Shown here: positions 35,865 to 45,400 of the stretch, piece by piece
Position numbering within the stretch: position 1 is the stretch's first letter
Layout of the letters: the number at the start of each line of letters is the position of its first letter
NCBI RefSeq assembly: GCF_014395425.1
Contig: NZ_CP060711.1
Coordinates: 1,488,001-1,552,000 of the forward strand
Length of the DNA: 64,000 bases
Source: Thermomonas brevis
GTDB taxonomy: Bacteria > Pseudomonadota > Gammaproteobacteria > Xanthomonadales > Xanthomonadaceae
Direction of reading: 5' to 3'
Notes under the pieces: generated by a model
Databases searched by the model: none
What the model saw: only the letters and a program-made list of their open reading frames with translations
What the model was told of the DNA's origin: nothing
Program-made: the position numbers and the translations under genes

Positions 35865-36344
35865 ATGCCGCCCGCCATGCCCGACCACGCCGCCCTCGAA
35901 CTCGAACGCTTCCTGCCCTACCGCCTCAGCGTGCTGTCCAACCGGATCAGCGGCGCGATCGCCGGCGCGTATTCGCAGCGCTTCGACCTGACCGTCACCG
36001 AATGGCGGGTGATGGCGATCCTGGGCCGCGCGCCCGATCTGTCCGCCAACCAGGTGGCGCAGCGCACCGCGATGGACAAGGTGGCGGTGAGCCGCGCGGT
36101 GGCGCGGCTGCTGGAGTCGGGCCGGCTGCTGCGCAGCTTCGACGACGACGACCGCCGCCGCTCGGTGCTGCGGCTGTCGGAAGCGGGCTACGCGGTCTAC
36201 GACCAGATCGTCCCGATGGCGCTGGGCTTCGAGCAGCAGCTGCTCGGCGACATGCCGGCGGAGCAGCGCGAGCTGCTGTTCCGCCTGCTCGACAGGCTGG
36301 ACGAACTGGAATTGCGCGCGGAAGCGGGATCGTCGTACGCCTGA
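35865..36344 (+). CDS. MarR-family regulator of tyrosine catabolism (inferred)
   Basis: A 159-residue MarR winged-helix regulator (TVTEWRVMAILGRAPDLSAN, VAQRTAMDKVAVSRAVARLLES, DDDDRRRSVLRLSEAGYAVY). It is divergent from hppD, with a perfect palindrome in between that recurs before fah, so it is very probably the repressor of the tyrosine/homogentisate regulon, with a pathway intermediate as inducer. Two in-frame ATGs four codons apart are possible starts; the second (MPDHAALELERF) is equally plausible, and the first lies only nine bases from the operator. Confidence 0.88.
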   Translation: MPPAMPDHAALELERFLPYRLSVLSNRISGAIAGAYSQRFDLTVTEWRVMAILGRAPDLSANQVAQRTAMDKVAVSRAVARLLESGRLLRSFDDDDRRRSVLRLSEAGYAVYDQIVPMALGFEQQLLGDMPAEQRELLFRLLDRLDELELRAEAGSSYA

Positions 36345-36357
36345 CGCATGGGTTTTT

Positions 36358-36430
36358 GACGCGGATCGACGCGGATAAAAATTCCGATCAGGAAAAGCTT
36401 GATCCGCGTCTTTCCGCGTTGATCCGCGTC
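36358..36430. repeat. Mosaic inverted repeat (REP-like)
   Basis: GACGCGGATC occurs at the left, with a second GACGCGGAT next to it, and its reverse complement GATCCGCGTC occurs twice at the right (36401-36410 and 36421-36430), separated by an AT-rich centre. The unit resembles small interspersed palindromes of gammaproteobacteria and can fold into a long stem after the MarR gene. No terminal duplication is evident. Confidence 0.6.
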
Positions 36431-36465
36431 CGACGCCCTCTCCCGACGCAGAGCCCGAGCGCCGC

Positions 36466-36924
36466 CTATCCGCCGCAGCGGCGATATTCGAACGGAATCC
36501 GCATCTCCTTGCCGTCGCGGCCCGGCCCGGCGATCCACGCGTGCAGGGCGTCGCCTTCGCGCCGGTATTCGATCCGGTTGGGGAAATCGTGGGCGGCGTT
36601 CTCGAAGCGGACGCGCCGCTCGCCGCGTTCCGCGATCGCGAACACCGTCGGCGCCACGCCGTTGGGCTGGACGTGGAAGCCCGCGTCGTCGCCGGCCGGC
36701 ACGATCCGCATGAACTCGAACGATTCGGTCTTGCCGCCGCGCACGGTGCGCGACATGCCGAGCAGAACGCCGCCCGCCTCCGGCAGCCAGACCTCGTCGA
36801 TCGCCCGGCCCGCGCTGCCGCCGCACCAATGCCCGGCCAGCCAGTCGAACTCCGGCCCGGCCGCCGTGGCCGCGCCCGCCGCCAGCACCAGTCCCGCGCC
36901 CAGCATCGCCTTCGCCTTCCGCAT
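36466..36924 (-). CDS. DUF6265 family secreted protein
   Basis: A 152-residue protein with a Sec signal (MRKAKAMLGAGLVLAAGAATAA) followed by one lipocalin-like beta-rich domain typical of DUF6265 (FDWLAGHWCGGSAGRAIDEVW, GGVLLGMSRTVRGGKTESFEF, FENAAHDFPNRIEYRREGDA). Function unknown; predicted periplasmic. It is divergent from an AraC-type regulator, 89 bases apart, which may control it. Confidence 0.82.
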   Translation of the reverse strand: MRKAKAMLGAGLVLAAGAATAAGPEFDWLAGHWCGGSAGRAIDEVWLPEAGGVLLGMSRTVRGGKTESFEFMRIVPAGDDAGFHVQPNGVAPTVFAIAERGERRVRFENAAHDFPNRIEYRREGDALHAWIAGPGRDGKEMRIPFEYRRCGG

Positions 36925-37013
36925 CGCCGTTCTCCCGTGATGGACGGACGCAGGCTAGCGCCGCCTCGCAGGGGCCGCTTGTAAAAACGCGCAGGCCGCG
37001 GTCCGATGCCGGC

Positions 37014-37853
37014 ATGGACTACGCCGAACACCTTCCGCCGGACGATCTACGCCGCCACGTGCAGTGCCTGTGGCTGCTGCGCGACGACGCGCCGGGCGAC
37101 GGCATCCAGACGATCTGGCCCGACGGCCGCTGCGAGCTGCTGGCCGAACTCGGCGTGCCGCTGCGCTTCCACGGCGCCGACGGCGCGGTCCGCGCCGACC
37201 AGCCGCTGTGCTTCGCCGCGCAGCAGCTCGGCCCGATCCGCCTGCAGGCGACCGGCCCGGTGCTGTGCCTGGGCCTGCGGCTGGCGCCGGCGTGCAGCGG
37301 GCTGGTCGCGGGCAAGCGGCTGCCGGCGCTGCGCGACCACGCGCCCGACCTGCACACGCTGGATGCCGCGTTCGCCGGCGCGTTCCGCGCCGCCGCGCAG
37401 ACCGTCGTCGATTCCGGTTCGCCCGAACCGCTATGGGCGCTGCTGCGCGAACGCTGCGCCGGCTTCGCGCCCGACCCGCTGGCGGAACGGGCCGTCGAGC
37501 TCCTCGACGGCGCGGACGGCGACCTGCGCATCGCCGAACTGGCGGAGCGGCTCGGCGTCGGCCTGCGCACGCTGCAGGCGCGCTTCCTCGACGGCGTCGG
37601 CATGACGCCGAAGGAATACGCCCGCGTACGCCGCCTGCAGGCGCTGCTGCGCACGCTCGATGCGGAGCGCGCCGGCATCGCCGACGCCGCCGCGCGCCAC
37701 GGCTACAGCGATCAGGCGCACGCCACCCACGACCTGCAGCGCTGGACCGGCATCACCCCGGCCCGGCTGGTGCGCGCGCTGCGCGGCGATCCGGACGGCG
37801 ACGACGCGCTGCAGCTGGCCGCCGCGTTCGTGCGCGGCGCGTCGGCTCAGTAG
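37014..37853 (+). CDS. AraC-family transcriptional regulator
   Basis: A 279-residue regulator. The N-terminal ~150 residues are the DUF6597-type ligand-side domain (LRRHVQCLWLLRDDAPGDGI, IWPDGRCELLAELG). The C-terminal AraC DNA-binding domain shows RIAELAERLGVGLRTLQARF and DAAARHGYSDQAHATHDLQRWTG split over its two helix-turn-helix units. It is divergent from the DUF6265 gene and overlaps the GH109 gene tail-to-tail by seven bases. Its target is unknown; control of the neighbouring GalNAc arm is possible but AgaR is the better candidate there. Confidence 0.88.
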   Translation: MDYAEHLPPDDLRRHVQCLWLLRDDAPGDGIQTIWPDGRCELLAELGVPLRFHGADGAVRADQPLCFAAQQLGPIRLQATGPVLCLGLRLAPACSGLVAGKRLPALRDHAPDLHTLDAAFAGAFRAAAQTVVDSGSPEPLWALLRERCAGFAPDPLAERAVELLDGADGDLRIAELAERLGVGLRTLQARFLDGVGMTPKEYARVRRLQALLRTLDAERAGIADAAARHGYSDQAHATHDLQRWTGITPARLVRALRGDPDGDDALQLAAAFVRGASAQ

Positions 37854-39211
37854 CGGTCGTCCAGCGCGAAGATCGGCCGGCGCGACTTCCACTTGCCTTC
37901 GGTGAAGTCGGGGAAGGCCAGCGTCCGGTAGTCCTCGGCGATCGACTGCTCCGACAGCGGCGTGATCGCGCTCCACGCGACTGCATCGTAGATATCGATC
38001 GGCATCGGCGCGCTCGCCTTCACCGCCTCGATGAAGGCGTGCACCACGAACCAGTCCATGCCGCCGTGGCCGGCGCCGGCGGCCTTGTCGGCGTATTTGC
38101 GCCACAGCGGATGGTCGTACTGGTCGTAGTACGCCTGCGCGTCTTCCCACTTGTGCGGCGGGCTCCTGCCTTCGATGTGGATCGATTTGTTGACGTCCAT
38201 CCACAGCCCGTCGGTGCCCTGCACGCGGAAGCCCAGCGAGTACGGGCGCGGCAGCGAGGTGTCGTGCTGGAGGATGATCGTCTCGCCGTTCTCGCAGCGC
38301 AGCGTGGTGGTGACCACGTCGCCGAGCTTGAACTGCACCTTGGCGTTCGGATGGTCCGGGCCGCCCTTCGGGTGCTTGAGGATGTAGTCGTGCAGCCCGC
38401 GCGCCTTGGTGGCGAACGCATTGATGTGGGTGAAGCGGTTGCCGCGGTGGATGTTGGCGTACATCGCGCAGGGGCCGATGCCGTGGCTGGGGTACAGCTC
38501 GCCGTTGCGGTCGATGGAATGCTGCGTGCGCCACTGCGCCTCGGAAAAGCCCTTGGCGCCGAACTCGACGCCGCTGCCGTAGGGCTCGTCCGGATTGCCG
38601 GAATTGAACTTCACCCCGCGCAGGTCGTGCTGGTAGCCGGCCTGCATGTGGACGAGTTCCCCGAACAGGCCGGCGCGCACCATCTGCAGCACCGCCATCA
38701 CGTCGCGGCGGTAGCAGACGTTCTCCAGCAGCATGTACGGCGTGCCGGTGCGCTGCTGCGCGCGCAGCACGTCCCAGTGGTCCTGCAGGGTGATGCCGGC
38801 CACGACCTCGCAGCCCACCGCGACGCCGGCCTCCATCGCCGCGATGGCCATCGGCGCGTGCCATTCCCACGGCGTGACGATGAACACCGCGTCGATGCCC
38901 TTTTGCGCCAGCAGCGCCTTCCAGGCGTTGGCGTCGCCGTTGCCGCCGTACACCTTCGGCTTGCGCCGGCCGGCCTTGTCGATGTTCGCCAGCGCGTGGC
39001 CCAGCATCACCTGCTGGGTGTCGCAGATGGCGACCAGCTCCACGTCGTCGCGGCTCAGGATCGGGCCGAGCTGCGACTGCCCGCGCAGGCCGGTGCCGAT
39101 CATCGCCACCCGCAGCTTGTCGCCGCCGCGGCCCTTGGCGAAGGCGGGCGAGAAGGTGGCGGCGGCCACGCCGGCGGCGGCGGTGGAGATCAGGAAGTCG
39201 CGTCGTTTCAT
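37847..39211 (-). CDS. GH109-type NAD-dependent alpha-N-acetylgalactosaminidase (Gfo/Idh/MocA fold)
   Basis: A 454-residue exported oxidoreductase-fold enzyme. The N-terminus is a Tat-type signal (KRRDFLISTAAAGVAAA). The Rossmann motif is VAMIGTGLRGQSQLGP. The conserved GH109 blocks are visible: FIVTPWEWHAPMAIAAMEAG, LLENVCYRRDVMAVLQMVR, GELYPSHGIGPCAMYANIHR, NGETIILQHDTSLPRPYS and GHGGMDWFVVHAFIEAV. GH109 enzymes cleave terminal alpha-GalNAc by an NAD-dependent oxidation-elimination mechanism. Genetic context (receptor, GH31 enzyme, aga genes) supports this substrate. Activity is inferred from family and neighbours. Confidence 0.88.
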   Translation of the reverse strand: MKRRDFLISTAAAGVAAATFSPAFAKGRGGDKLRVAMIGTGLRGQSQLGPILSRDDVELVAICDTQQVMLGHALANIDKAGRRKPKVYGGNGDANAWKALLAQKGIDAVFIVTPWEWHAPMAIAAMEAGVAVGCEVVAGITLQDHWDVLRAQQRTGTPYMLLENVCYRRDVMAVLQMVRAGLFGELVHMQAGYQHDLRGVKFNSGNPDEPYGSGVEFGAKGFSEAQWRTQHSIDRNGELYPSHGIGPCAMYANIHRGNRFTHINAFATKARGLHDYILKHPKGGPDHPNAKVQFKLGDVVTTTLRCENGETIILQHDTSLPRPYSLGFRVQGTDGLWMDVNKSIHIEGRSPPHKWEDAQAYYDQYDHPLWRKYADKAAGAGHGGMDWFVVHAFIEAVKASAPMPIDIYDAVAWSAITPLSEQSIAEDYRTLAFPDFTEGKWKSRRPIFALDDRY

Positions 39212-39269
39212 GGCGATACCAGTGACTTGAATTGTGGATGCAACCGGAATAGGCGGAAAGAAATAGGCC

Positions 39270-39354
39270 CGTCATCCCCGCGCAGGCGGGGATCCAGCGA
39301 CTTTAAGCCCTGGAAAAGCAAAGACACTGGATTCCCGCCTGCGCGGGAATGACG
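39270..39354. repeat. Inverted-repeat element of the ATTCCC-N8-GGGAAT type
   Basis: Two arms face each other: CGTCATCCCCGCGCAGGCGG on the left and CCGCCTGCGCGGGAATGACG on the right, each itself a hairpin, about 85 bases in all. ATTCCCGCCTGCGCGGGAAT fits the pattern of the dRS3-like repeats known in Neisseria, and similar REP elements are common in Xanthomonadaceae. It lies between the TonB receptor and the GH109 gene and can act as a terminator or mRNA-stabilising structure. Confidence 0.8.
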
Positions 39355-39370
39355 AGCGCAGACAGCTTCT

Positions 39371-42349
39371 TCAGAACTTGTAGGTCGCGTTCACGCTGAA
39401 GACGCGGCCGAAGTTGTTGGTCCAGCCGGGGAAGTTCATCCAGTCGTTCGGGTCGTAGAACGGCAGGCGGTTGAACAGGTTCTTCACCGTCACGCCCAGG
39501 GTCAGCTTCTCGATCGGCCGCCAGTTCACGCTGAGGTTGGCCGTCCACCACGACGGCGCGCCGTCGCACTGGCTTGCGGGCACATCCAGATAGCCGCCGG
39601 TGCAGGTCTCCGCGTTGTTGTCCTGCGCGTCGATCTGGTCCCAGGCCCACTTGGTCGGGCCGACGTAGTTGATGTAGAAGCCGGTGTCCCAGTTCTTGTA
39701 GTTCCAGTCGGCGTTGAACGTGGCCCGCACGCGCGGGTTGTTGTAGTAGCCGACGAAGTTGCCGTAGTACCAGCCTTCGCCGTCGTCGAAGTTGTACATG
39801 TTGCGGCGCGCGATGGTCGCGGCCACGCCGATGTTCAGGCGGCCCCATTCGCCGAGGTCGAAGCGGCTGCGCGCGTCCACGTCGAAGCCGTCGATCAGGG
39901 TGCGCCCGCGGTTCTTGTACTGGCCGATCACGCTGGCAACGTTGCCGATGCTGTAGCTCGGCAGGACGCTCGGGCAGGTCACGCCGCTGGCGGGGTCGTT
40001 GCACATGGCGGCCAGCGCGGCCAGGTTGGCGAGGTCGGTCTCGGTGATCGGGAAGCGGGTCTTCGCGATGATCTCCTCCTCGTTGGAGTAGTCGGGCGCG
40101 ACGATCTCGTTGCGGCGGTACACGAACCACCAGTCGGCCGACACCGACAGCCACTTGGCCGGCTCGAACACGAAGCCCAGGGTCGCGATCTTCGCCTTCT
40201 CCGGCGCCAGGTCCTGATTCGGCTGGGTCATGCGCGCGACGTTGCGGCTGCAGTCGGAGTTGTACAGCGAATTGCCGAGGTCCTTGTCGGTCTGGCGCTG
40301 CGACTGCCGCAGCAGGTTGGCGATCGCGTTGGTCTCGGCGCAACGGGTTTCGTCGCGATAGCCGCCGATCTGCGCGTACACGCCGCCGGTGCCGGATTCG
40401 GCCAGGCTGGGCGCGCGGAAGCCCTGCGAATAGGTGCCGCGCAGCACCAGCTCCGGCAGCATCTGGTACTTCAGGCCGATCTTCGGGGCGACGTTGGCGC
40501 TGAAGTTGGGGTACTTGTCCACGCGCAGTGCGGCGTCCAGCTCCAGCTTCTCGGTCAGCGGCGCCACCGCCTCGCCGAACAGCGCGTAGGTGGTGCGCTT
40601 GCCGTCGAACCAAGAGCCGCCCTGCTGGGTGATCTTGCCGTTGGCAGCATCCTCGTTGCCGGGGGTGAAGAAGCTCTCGCGGCTGATGTTGAAGCCGAAC
40701 GCCGCGCGCACCTCGCCCGCCGGCAGGTTGAACAGCGGGCCTTCGATCTTGCCGTCCAGGGTGTGCAGGCGCGTCCACGACTGGATGTCGAAAGTCGGGA
40801 ACGCCTCGCGGATCAGCGCGGCGTTGGCGTCGCTGATCTCGCCGAACTTGTATGCCGGGTGGTCGGAGATGATCACGCGGCCGGTGCCCGGGTCGATGGT
40901 GAACGGGCCGAACGCCTTGATGAAGCCGTCAATGTTGACGTTGGTGGTCTGGTAGGTGACCGAGTGCGAGCCGGCGGTGGCGAACGCGGTTTCCCAGCTC
41001 CAGTCCTCGCCGAGCGCGCCGCGCAGGCCGGCCAGGAAGCGGTAGCTCTGGTCGGTGTTGCGCTGGCCGAAGTGGTTGCCGCCCACGTCCTGCAGCAGGT
41101 AGCTCAGGCCGACCACGCCGCCGTTCATCGCCCGCAGCTCCGGGCTGGCGTGGTTGTACTCGTTGTTCGGGCCCAGCCACGGGGTCAGGAACTGGTTGAC
41201 GGTGGTGCCGGTGTTGCGCGAGAACCAGCTCTGCGGGTTGCCGGTGGTGGTGCCGTAGGCGCGCGGCGTGCCGCCGTTGGCGCGCAGGTCGATGTCGGTG
41301 AAGGTGGCCTCGGCGAAGCCCTCGGTGCTCTCGCCGAGCAGGAAGTGCGCGTTGACGTAGGCGGTCATGCGCTTGGATTCGGCGCCGCCGTTGATCTCGT
41401 TGTTCAGCCAGGTCTGCCAGATGCAGCGGGTGCCGCTCGACACCGCGAGCACGTTGTCGCAGCCCGGCGCGGCCTCGTCCCGGCGCACCTTGGTCACCGG
41501 GTCGATGGCGAAGTAGTAGCCGGGGTTGAACACGCCCGGCGCGCTGCCGGTGCCGAGGCGCAGGTTCTCGACGTAGCTCGGGTTGTTGACGTAGTACTGC
41601 GCCGGGTTCTTGTCGTACCACTCGCTCAGCGGGATGCCGTCGCGCTGGTACAGGTTGACCGTGGCGTAGACGTTGTAGCGGTCCTCGGACAGGTCGCCGA
41701 AGCCGCCGGTGATGCTGGCCTGCTTCTCGCCGTAGGAATCGAAGCGCGGCGCGGTGTCCCAGATGCCGCTGACTTCCAGCCCCTGGTAGGTGTGCTTGGT
41801 GATGACGTTGATGACGCCGGCCACCGCGTCGGTGCCGTACACGGCAGAGGCGCCGTCGGTCAGCACTTCCATGCGCTCGATGGCGGCGGCGGGAATCGAG
41901 TCGATGTTGACGAACTGGGTCTGGAAGCCGGCCGGCGCGCCGTAGTACGAGAGGCGGCGGCCGTTCAGCAGCACCAGCGTGCCCTGCGCGCCGAGGCCGC
42001 GAAGGTTGGCCTGCGAAGCGCCGTCCGAGCCGGTGAACAGCGACTTGGAATCGACCTGCGCCGGGCGCGCCGCCGGCAGGTTGTCGAGCACCTGCAGCAG
42101 CGTGCGCGCGCCCATGTTCTCGATGTCCTTGGCGGTGATGATCTGCACCGGCGAGGCGGTCTCGGCGTCGACGCGCTTGATGTTGGAACCGGTGACCTGG
42201 ACGCGCTCCAGTTCGGTGACCTTGTCGTCCTTCTTGTCCTGGTCGGTTCCGGCCTGCTGCGCGTACAGCGGGCCGGCGGCGAGCGCGGCGATCAGGGCGG
42301 CGGACAGCGTGCTCAGGGCGATGCGATGTTGGCGGCGGCTGGAAGACAT
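39371..42349 (-). CDS. TonB-dependent receptor (amino sugar/oligosaccharide uptake)
   Basis: A 992-residue outer-membrane receptor with a Sec signal (ALIAALAAGPLYAQQAG), a TonB-box region (ELERVQVTGSNIKR), a plug domain (NLRGLGAQGTLVLLNGRR, MEVLTDGASAVYGTDAVAGV) and a 22-strand barrel ending in VFSVNATYKF with the terminal Phe needed for assembly. It belongs to the large Xanthomonas/Shewanella class that imports carbohydrates. It lies between the GH31 and GH109 genes on one strand, so the ligand is probably GalNAc or a GalNAc-containing oligosaccharide (the Omp-Aga role in Shewanella). GAGGAAA precedes the ATG. Confidence 0.93.
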   Translation of the reverse strand: MSSSRRQHRIALSTLSAALIAALAAGPLYAQQAGTDQDKKDDKVTELERVQVTGSNIKRVDAETASPVQIITAKDIENMGARTLLQVLDNLPAARPAQVDSKSLFTGSDGASQANLRGLGAQGTLVLLNGRRLSYYGAPAGFQTQFVNIDSIPAAAIERMEVLTDGASAVYGTDAVAGVINVITKHTYQGLEVSGIWDTAPRFDSYGEKQASITGGFGDLSEDRYNVYATVNLYQRDGIPLSEWYDKNPAQYYVNNPSYVENLRLGTGSAPGVFNPGYYFAIDPVTKVRRDEAAPGCDNVLAVSSGTRCIWQTWLNNEINGGAESKRMTAYVNAHFLLGESTEGFAEATFTDIDLRANGGTPRAYGTTTGNPQSWFSRNTGTTVNQFLTPWLGPNNEYNHASPELRAMNGGVVGLSYLLQDVGGNHFGQRNTDQSYRFLAGLRGALGEDWSWETAFATAGSHSVTYQTTNVNIDGFIKAFGPFTIDPGTGRVIISDHPAYKFGEISDANAALIREAFPTFDIQSWTRLHTLDGKIEGPLFNLPAGEVRAAFGFNISRESFFTPGNEDAANGKITQQGGSWFDGKRTTYALFGEAVAPLTEKLELDAALRVDKYPNFSANVAPKIGLKYQMLPELVLRGTYSQGFRAPSLAESGTGGVYAQIGGYRDETRCAETNAIANLLRQSQRQTDKDLGNSLYNSDCSRNVARMTQPNQDLAPEKAKIATLGFVFEPAKWLSVSADWWFVYRRNEIVAPDYSNEEEIIAKTRFPITETDLANLAALAAMCNDPASGVTCPSVLPSYSIGNVASVIGQYKNRGRTLIDGFDVDARSRFDLGEWGRLNIGVAATIARRNMYNFDDGEGWYYGNFVGYYNNPRVRATFNADWNYKNWDTGFYINYVGPTKWAWDQIDAQDNNAETCTGGYLDVPASQCDGAPSWWTANLSVNWRPIEKLTLGVTVKNLFNRLPFYDPNDWMNFPGWTNNFGRVFSVNATYKF

Positions 42350-42431
42350 CGGTGTTTCCTCGTTCGGCAGCGAAGCGGCTGCGGCGTTGGGTGATGGATG
42401 GACAGCGGATGCGCGGGGAAGCTCGGGGCGG

Positions 42432-45400
42432 TCAGGGCGAAACGAGACTGGCAGCGTCGCCCTCCTGTCCGATCAGGACGGCGTTGGCCCAGTTGCCGCA
42501 GACCTGCGGCGACTGGGCGCCGAGCGTGCGCAGGCTCAGCGCGCGCAGGTCGCGCACGTCGAGCTCCGGCTTGACCACGCCGGGGGCCTTCACCAGCCCG
42601 CTGTCGTAGAGCAGGCGGCCGTCGCCCCAGACCTGGAAGCGCATGCCGCCGGCGGCGCGGCAGGTGTCGTCGATGCCGAGGTCGGCGCGCAGCAGGCGCC
42701 AGCCGCCGTCCAGCTTCAGCTCGATGCGGCTGTCCGCGCCGACGCCGAGGCCGCGGCGGAACTGCAGGCCGTTCATGCGCATGTCCGCGCCGCCGCCGAA
42801 CGCCTTGTCGCGGGCGACGGCGTTCGCCAGCGCGGCCGGCATCGCCAGCTCGGAGAGATAGCGCTGCTGCGGCGGGCGCTCGTCTTCGCGATGTTCGAGG
42901 ACGTGGAAGGTGGACAGCGCGATCGGGCCCACGTCGCGCGGCTGCAAGGCATCGACCGCGCGCGCCGCGTCGCCCTGCGCGGCGGTGACCATCGGATCGA
43001 GCGCGCTCGCGCCGTCGCCGTCCGGGTTCTGCACGCTTAGCACGCGGAAGCGCAGCAGGCGGCCGGCGTGCAGCGCGAAGTCGATGCGCTGCAGGCCCTG
43101 TTCCAGCTTCAGCCGGCCGGCGGCGATGGGTTCGCCCCATTCGCCGTTGCTGTCGGCGACGTAGACCTCGTAGTCGCGGACCTGGCCGTGCTTCCAGTTC
43201 TTGTCGTTGCGCGGCGCCAGCTCGACGCCGTCGATCAGCTTGCGTTCGCTAAAAGCCACCGTCCATTCGTGCGCGCCGGTGCGCACGGCCTGGTCGCGCA
43301 CCGTGCGGAACCAGGTGGCCGGGTCGTCGTCGAAGGCGTTCTCCAGCGGATGGCCGGGCTCCTCGGCCGGGCGGTTGACCACCAGCAGGCCGTCGGGCGG
43401 CAGCGCGCGGCCCTGCTCCGGCGCGGCCGGGAAGACGTCGTCGGCGCCATCCTTCGCCGCCGGCAGGTCGATGCGGAACGCGAGCGCGCTGCGGATGTCG
43501 ACCGGCGCGGTGCGCACGTGGACGCTGCCGTGGCGCTCGCTCGCGTCGAAGTACCAGCCTTCGTTCGCGGCGTCGAAGGCGGCGCGGTCGGTCAGCTGCG
43601 GCAGCGCGCGACCATCGAGCTCGACGGACTTGGGCGCATTGCGGGCGAGCACGCGCAGCGCGTAGCGGCGCTGCGGCAATTGGCCCGCATAGCTACCCTG
43701 TACCGCGTCGATGCGCACGCGCACCTCGCCGCTGCCCTGCGCCGGCGCGGACATCGCGACGGCCTGAGTGCTGGACTCGCCCTGCTCGAACCTGCGCGTG
43801 TTGCCGTCGTCCTCGTACAGCACGTACTGCGACTCGCCCTGCGGATACAGGTCGAAGGTCACCTCGTCGAGCGGCTTCTCGCCGTCGAACAGCATCGCCG
43901 GATACATCGGGAGGATCGCGCCGGCGCGCACGAACACCGGCAGCGTCGCCAGGTCGACTTTGCGATCGAGGTCGCGGCCCTGCGCACCCGCCGTGACCTG
44001 CCGGCCGTCCCAGTAGTCGAACCAGCGGCCCTGCGGCAGGTGGATGCCGCGCCGCCAGCCGCGGCTCGCGGCCTGGCTGCGGTAGACCGGCGCGACCAGC
44101 AGGTCGCGGCCGAGCAGGAACTGGTCCTTGTGCGCTTCGCCTTGCGCCTGCGGATCGGCCGGGTAGTCCCACATCAGCCCGCGCACGATCGGCGCGCCGG
44201 TGTCGGCGGCCTCGCGCGCCAGCCCGTACATGTACGGCGTCAGCCGCATCTTCAGCTTCAGGTAGTCGCGGTTGATGCTGCGGTAGGGTTCGTCGAACGC
44301 CCACGGATGCTTGCGCTCGTTCGCCGACCAGCCGGACATGCCCATCAGCACCGGGGTGAACGCCTTCCATTGCAGGTCGCGGGTGAAGGTTTCCGCGCTG
44401 CCGCCGAAGATGCCGTCCACGTCGCCGGTCGCATACGCGTAGCCGGACAGGCCGGAGCCGATCAGCGTCGGGATGTGCCAGCGGATGTAGTCCCAGCTGC
44501 CGCTCTGGTCGCCGGTCCACGCCACCGCGTAGCGCTGGATGCCGGCCCAACCCATCACCGTCCACAGGAACGGGCGCGAATCGGAGTTGTCGCGCAGGCC
44601 GTCGAACGCCGACTTGTTGGCGTCCATCGCGAACTGATAGCCCTTGCCGGTCCAGGCCACGTCGAGCTTCTGCACGCGGGTGCCGGCCTTGCCGACCTCC
44701 CAGGCGATCTTGTCGACGCCGTTCTCGGTCCACAGCCCGGTGCGGAAGCCGTACTTCGCCAGCCCCTGCACGACCTTCGGCAGGTCGGTGTAGCCGCAGC
44801 CGTAGCCGTCGTTGGGCAGGATCCAGCCGCCGGGCATGTCGTGCTCGCGGTACTGCTTCGCCACGGAATCGATCACGTCCGGCGTGGTGCCGGTGGGACC
44901 GTCGCTCCAACCGGCGGGCACGGTGCCCGGCTTCTTCCTGTTGTCGCCATCGTTGTAGCAATCGGCGTCGCCGTAGGAGAGCGCCCAGCGCGGCAGCAGG
45001 CCGGCGCGGCCGGTCAGCGCGGTGTAGCGGTCGAGCAGCGCGTGCAGGTCGGCGCCGACGAAGTAGTAGGCGTCGAAGCGGTCTTCCTGGTGCAGCAGCG
45101 TGGCGGCTTCAGGTTCACGCAGGTCGTAATTGCCATCGCTCCACGTGTTGCGCAGCATGCCCCAGCCGTGCGAGCTGAGCAGCATCGGCGCGGGGCTGGG
45201 GCGGTCGCCGTCTTCCCAGCCACCGGAGTAGGAGATCGGCAGCTCGCGGCCCTTGAAGGCGAAGCGGCCGTTCTGCTGGCCGCCGCCGTAGAACTGTTCG
45301 CCGGCGTCGCTGGACAGCACCTGCACGCTCTGCTCTTTCGCGAGGTCGAGCGGTTGCAACTCATGCCACAGCGGGATCGCCCTGCCGTTTTCGATGCGCG

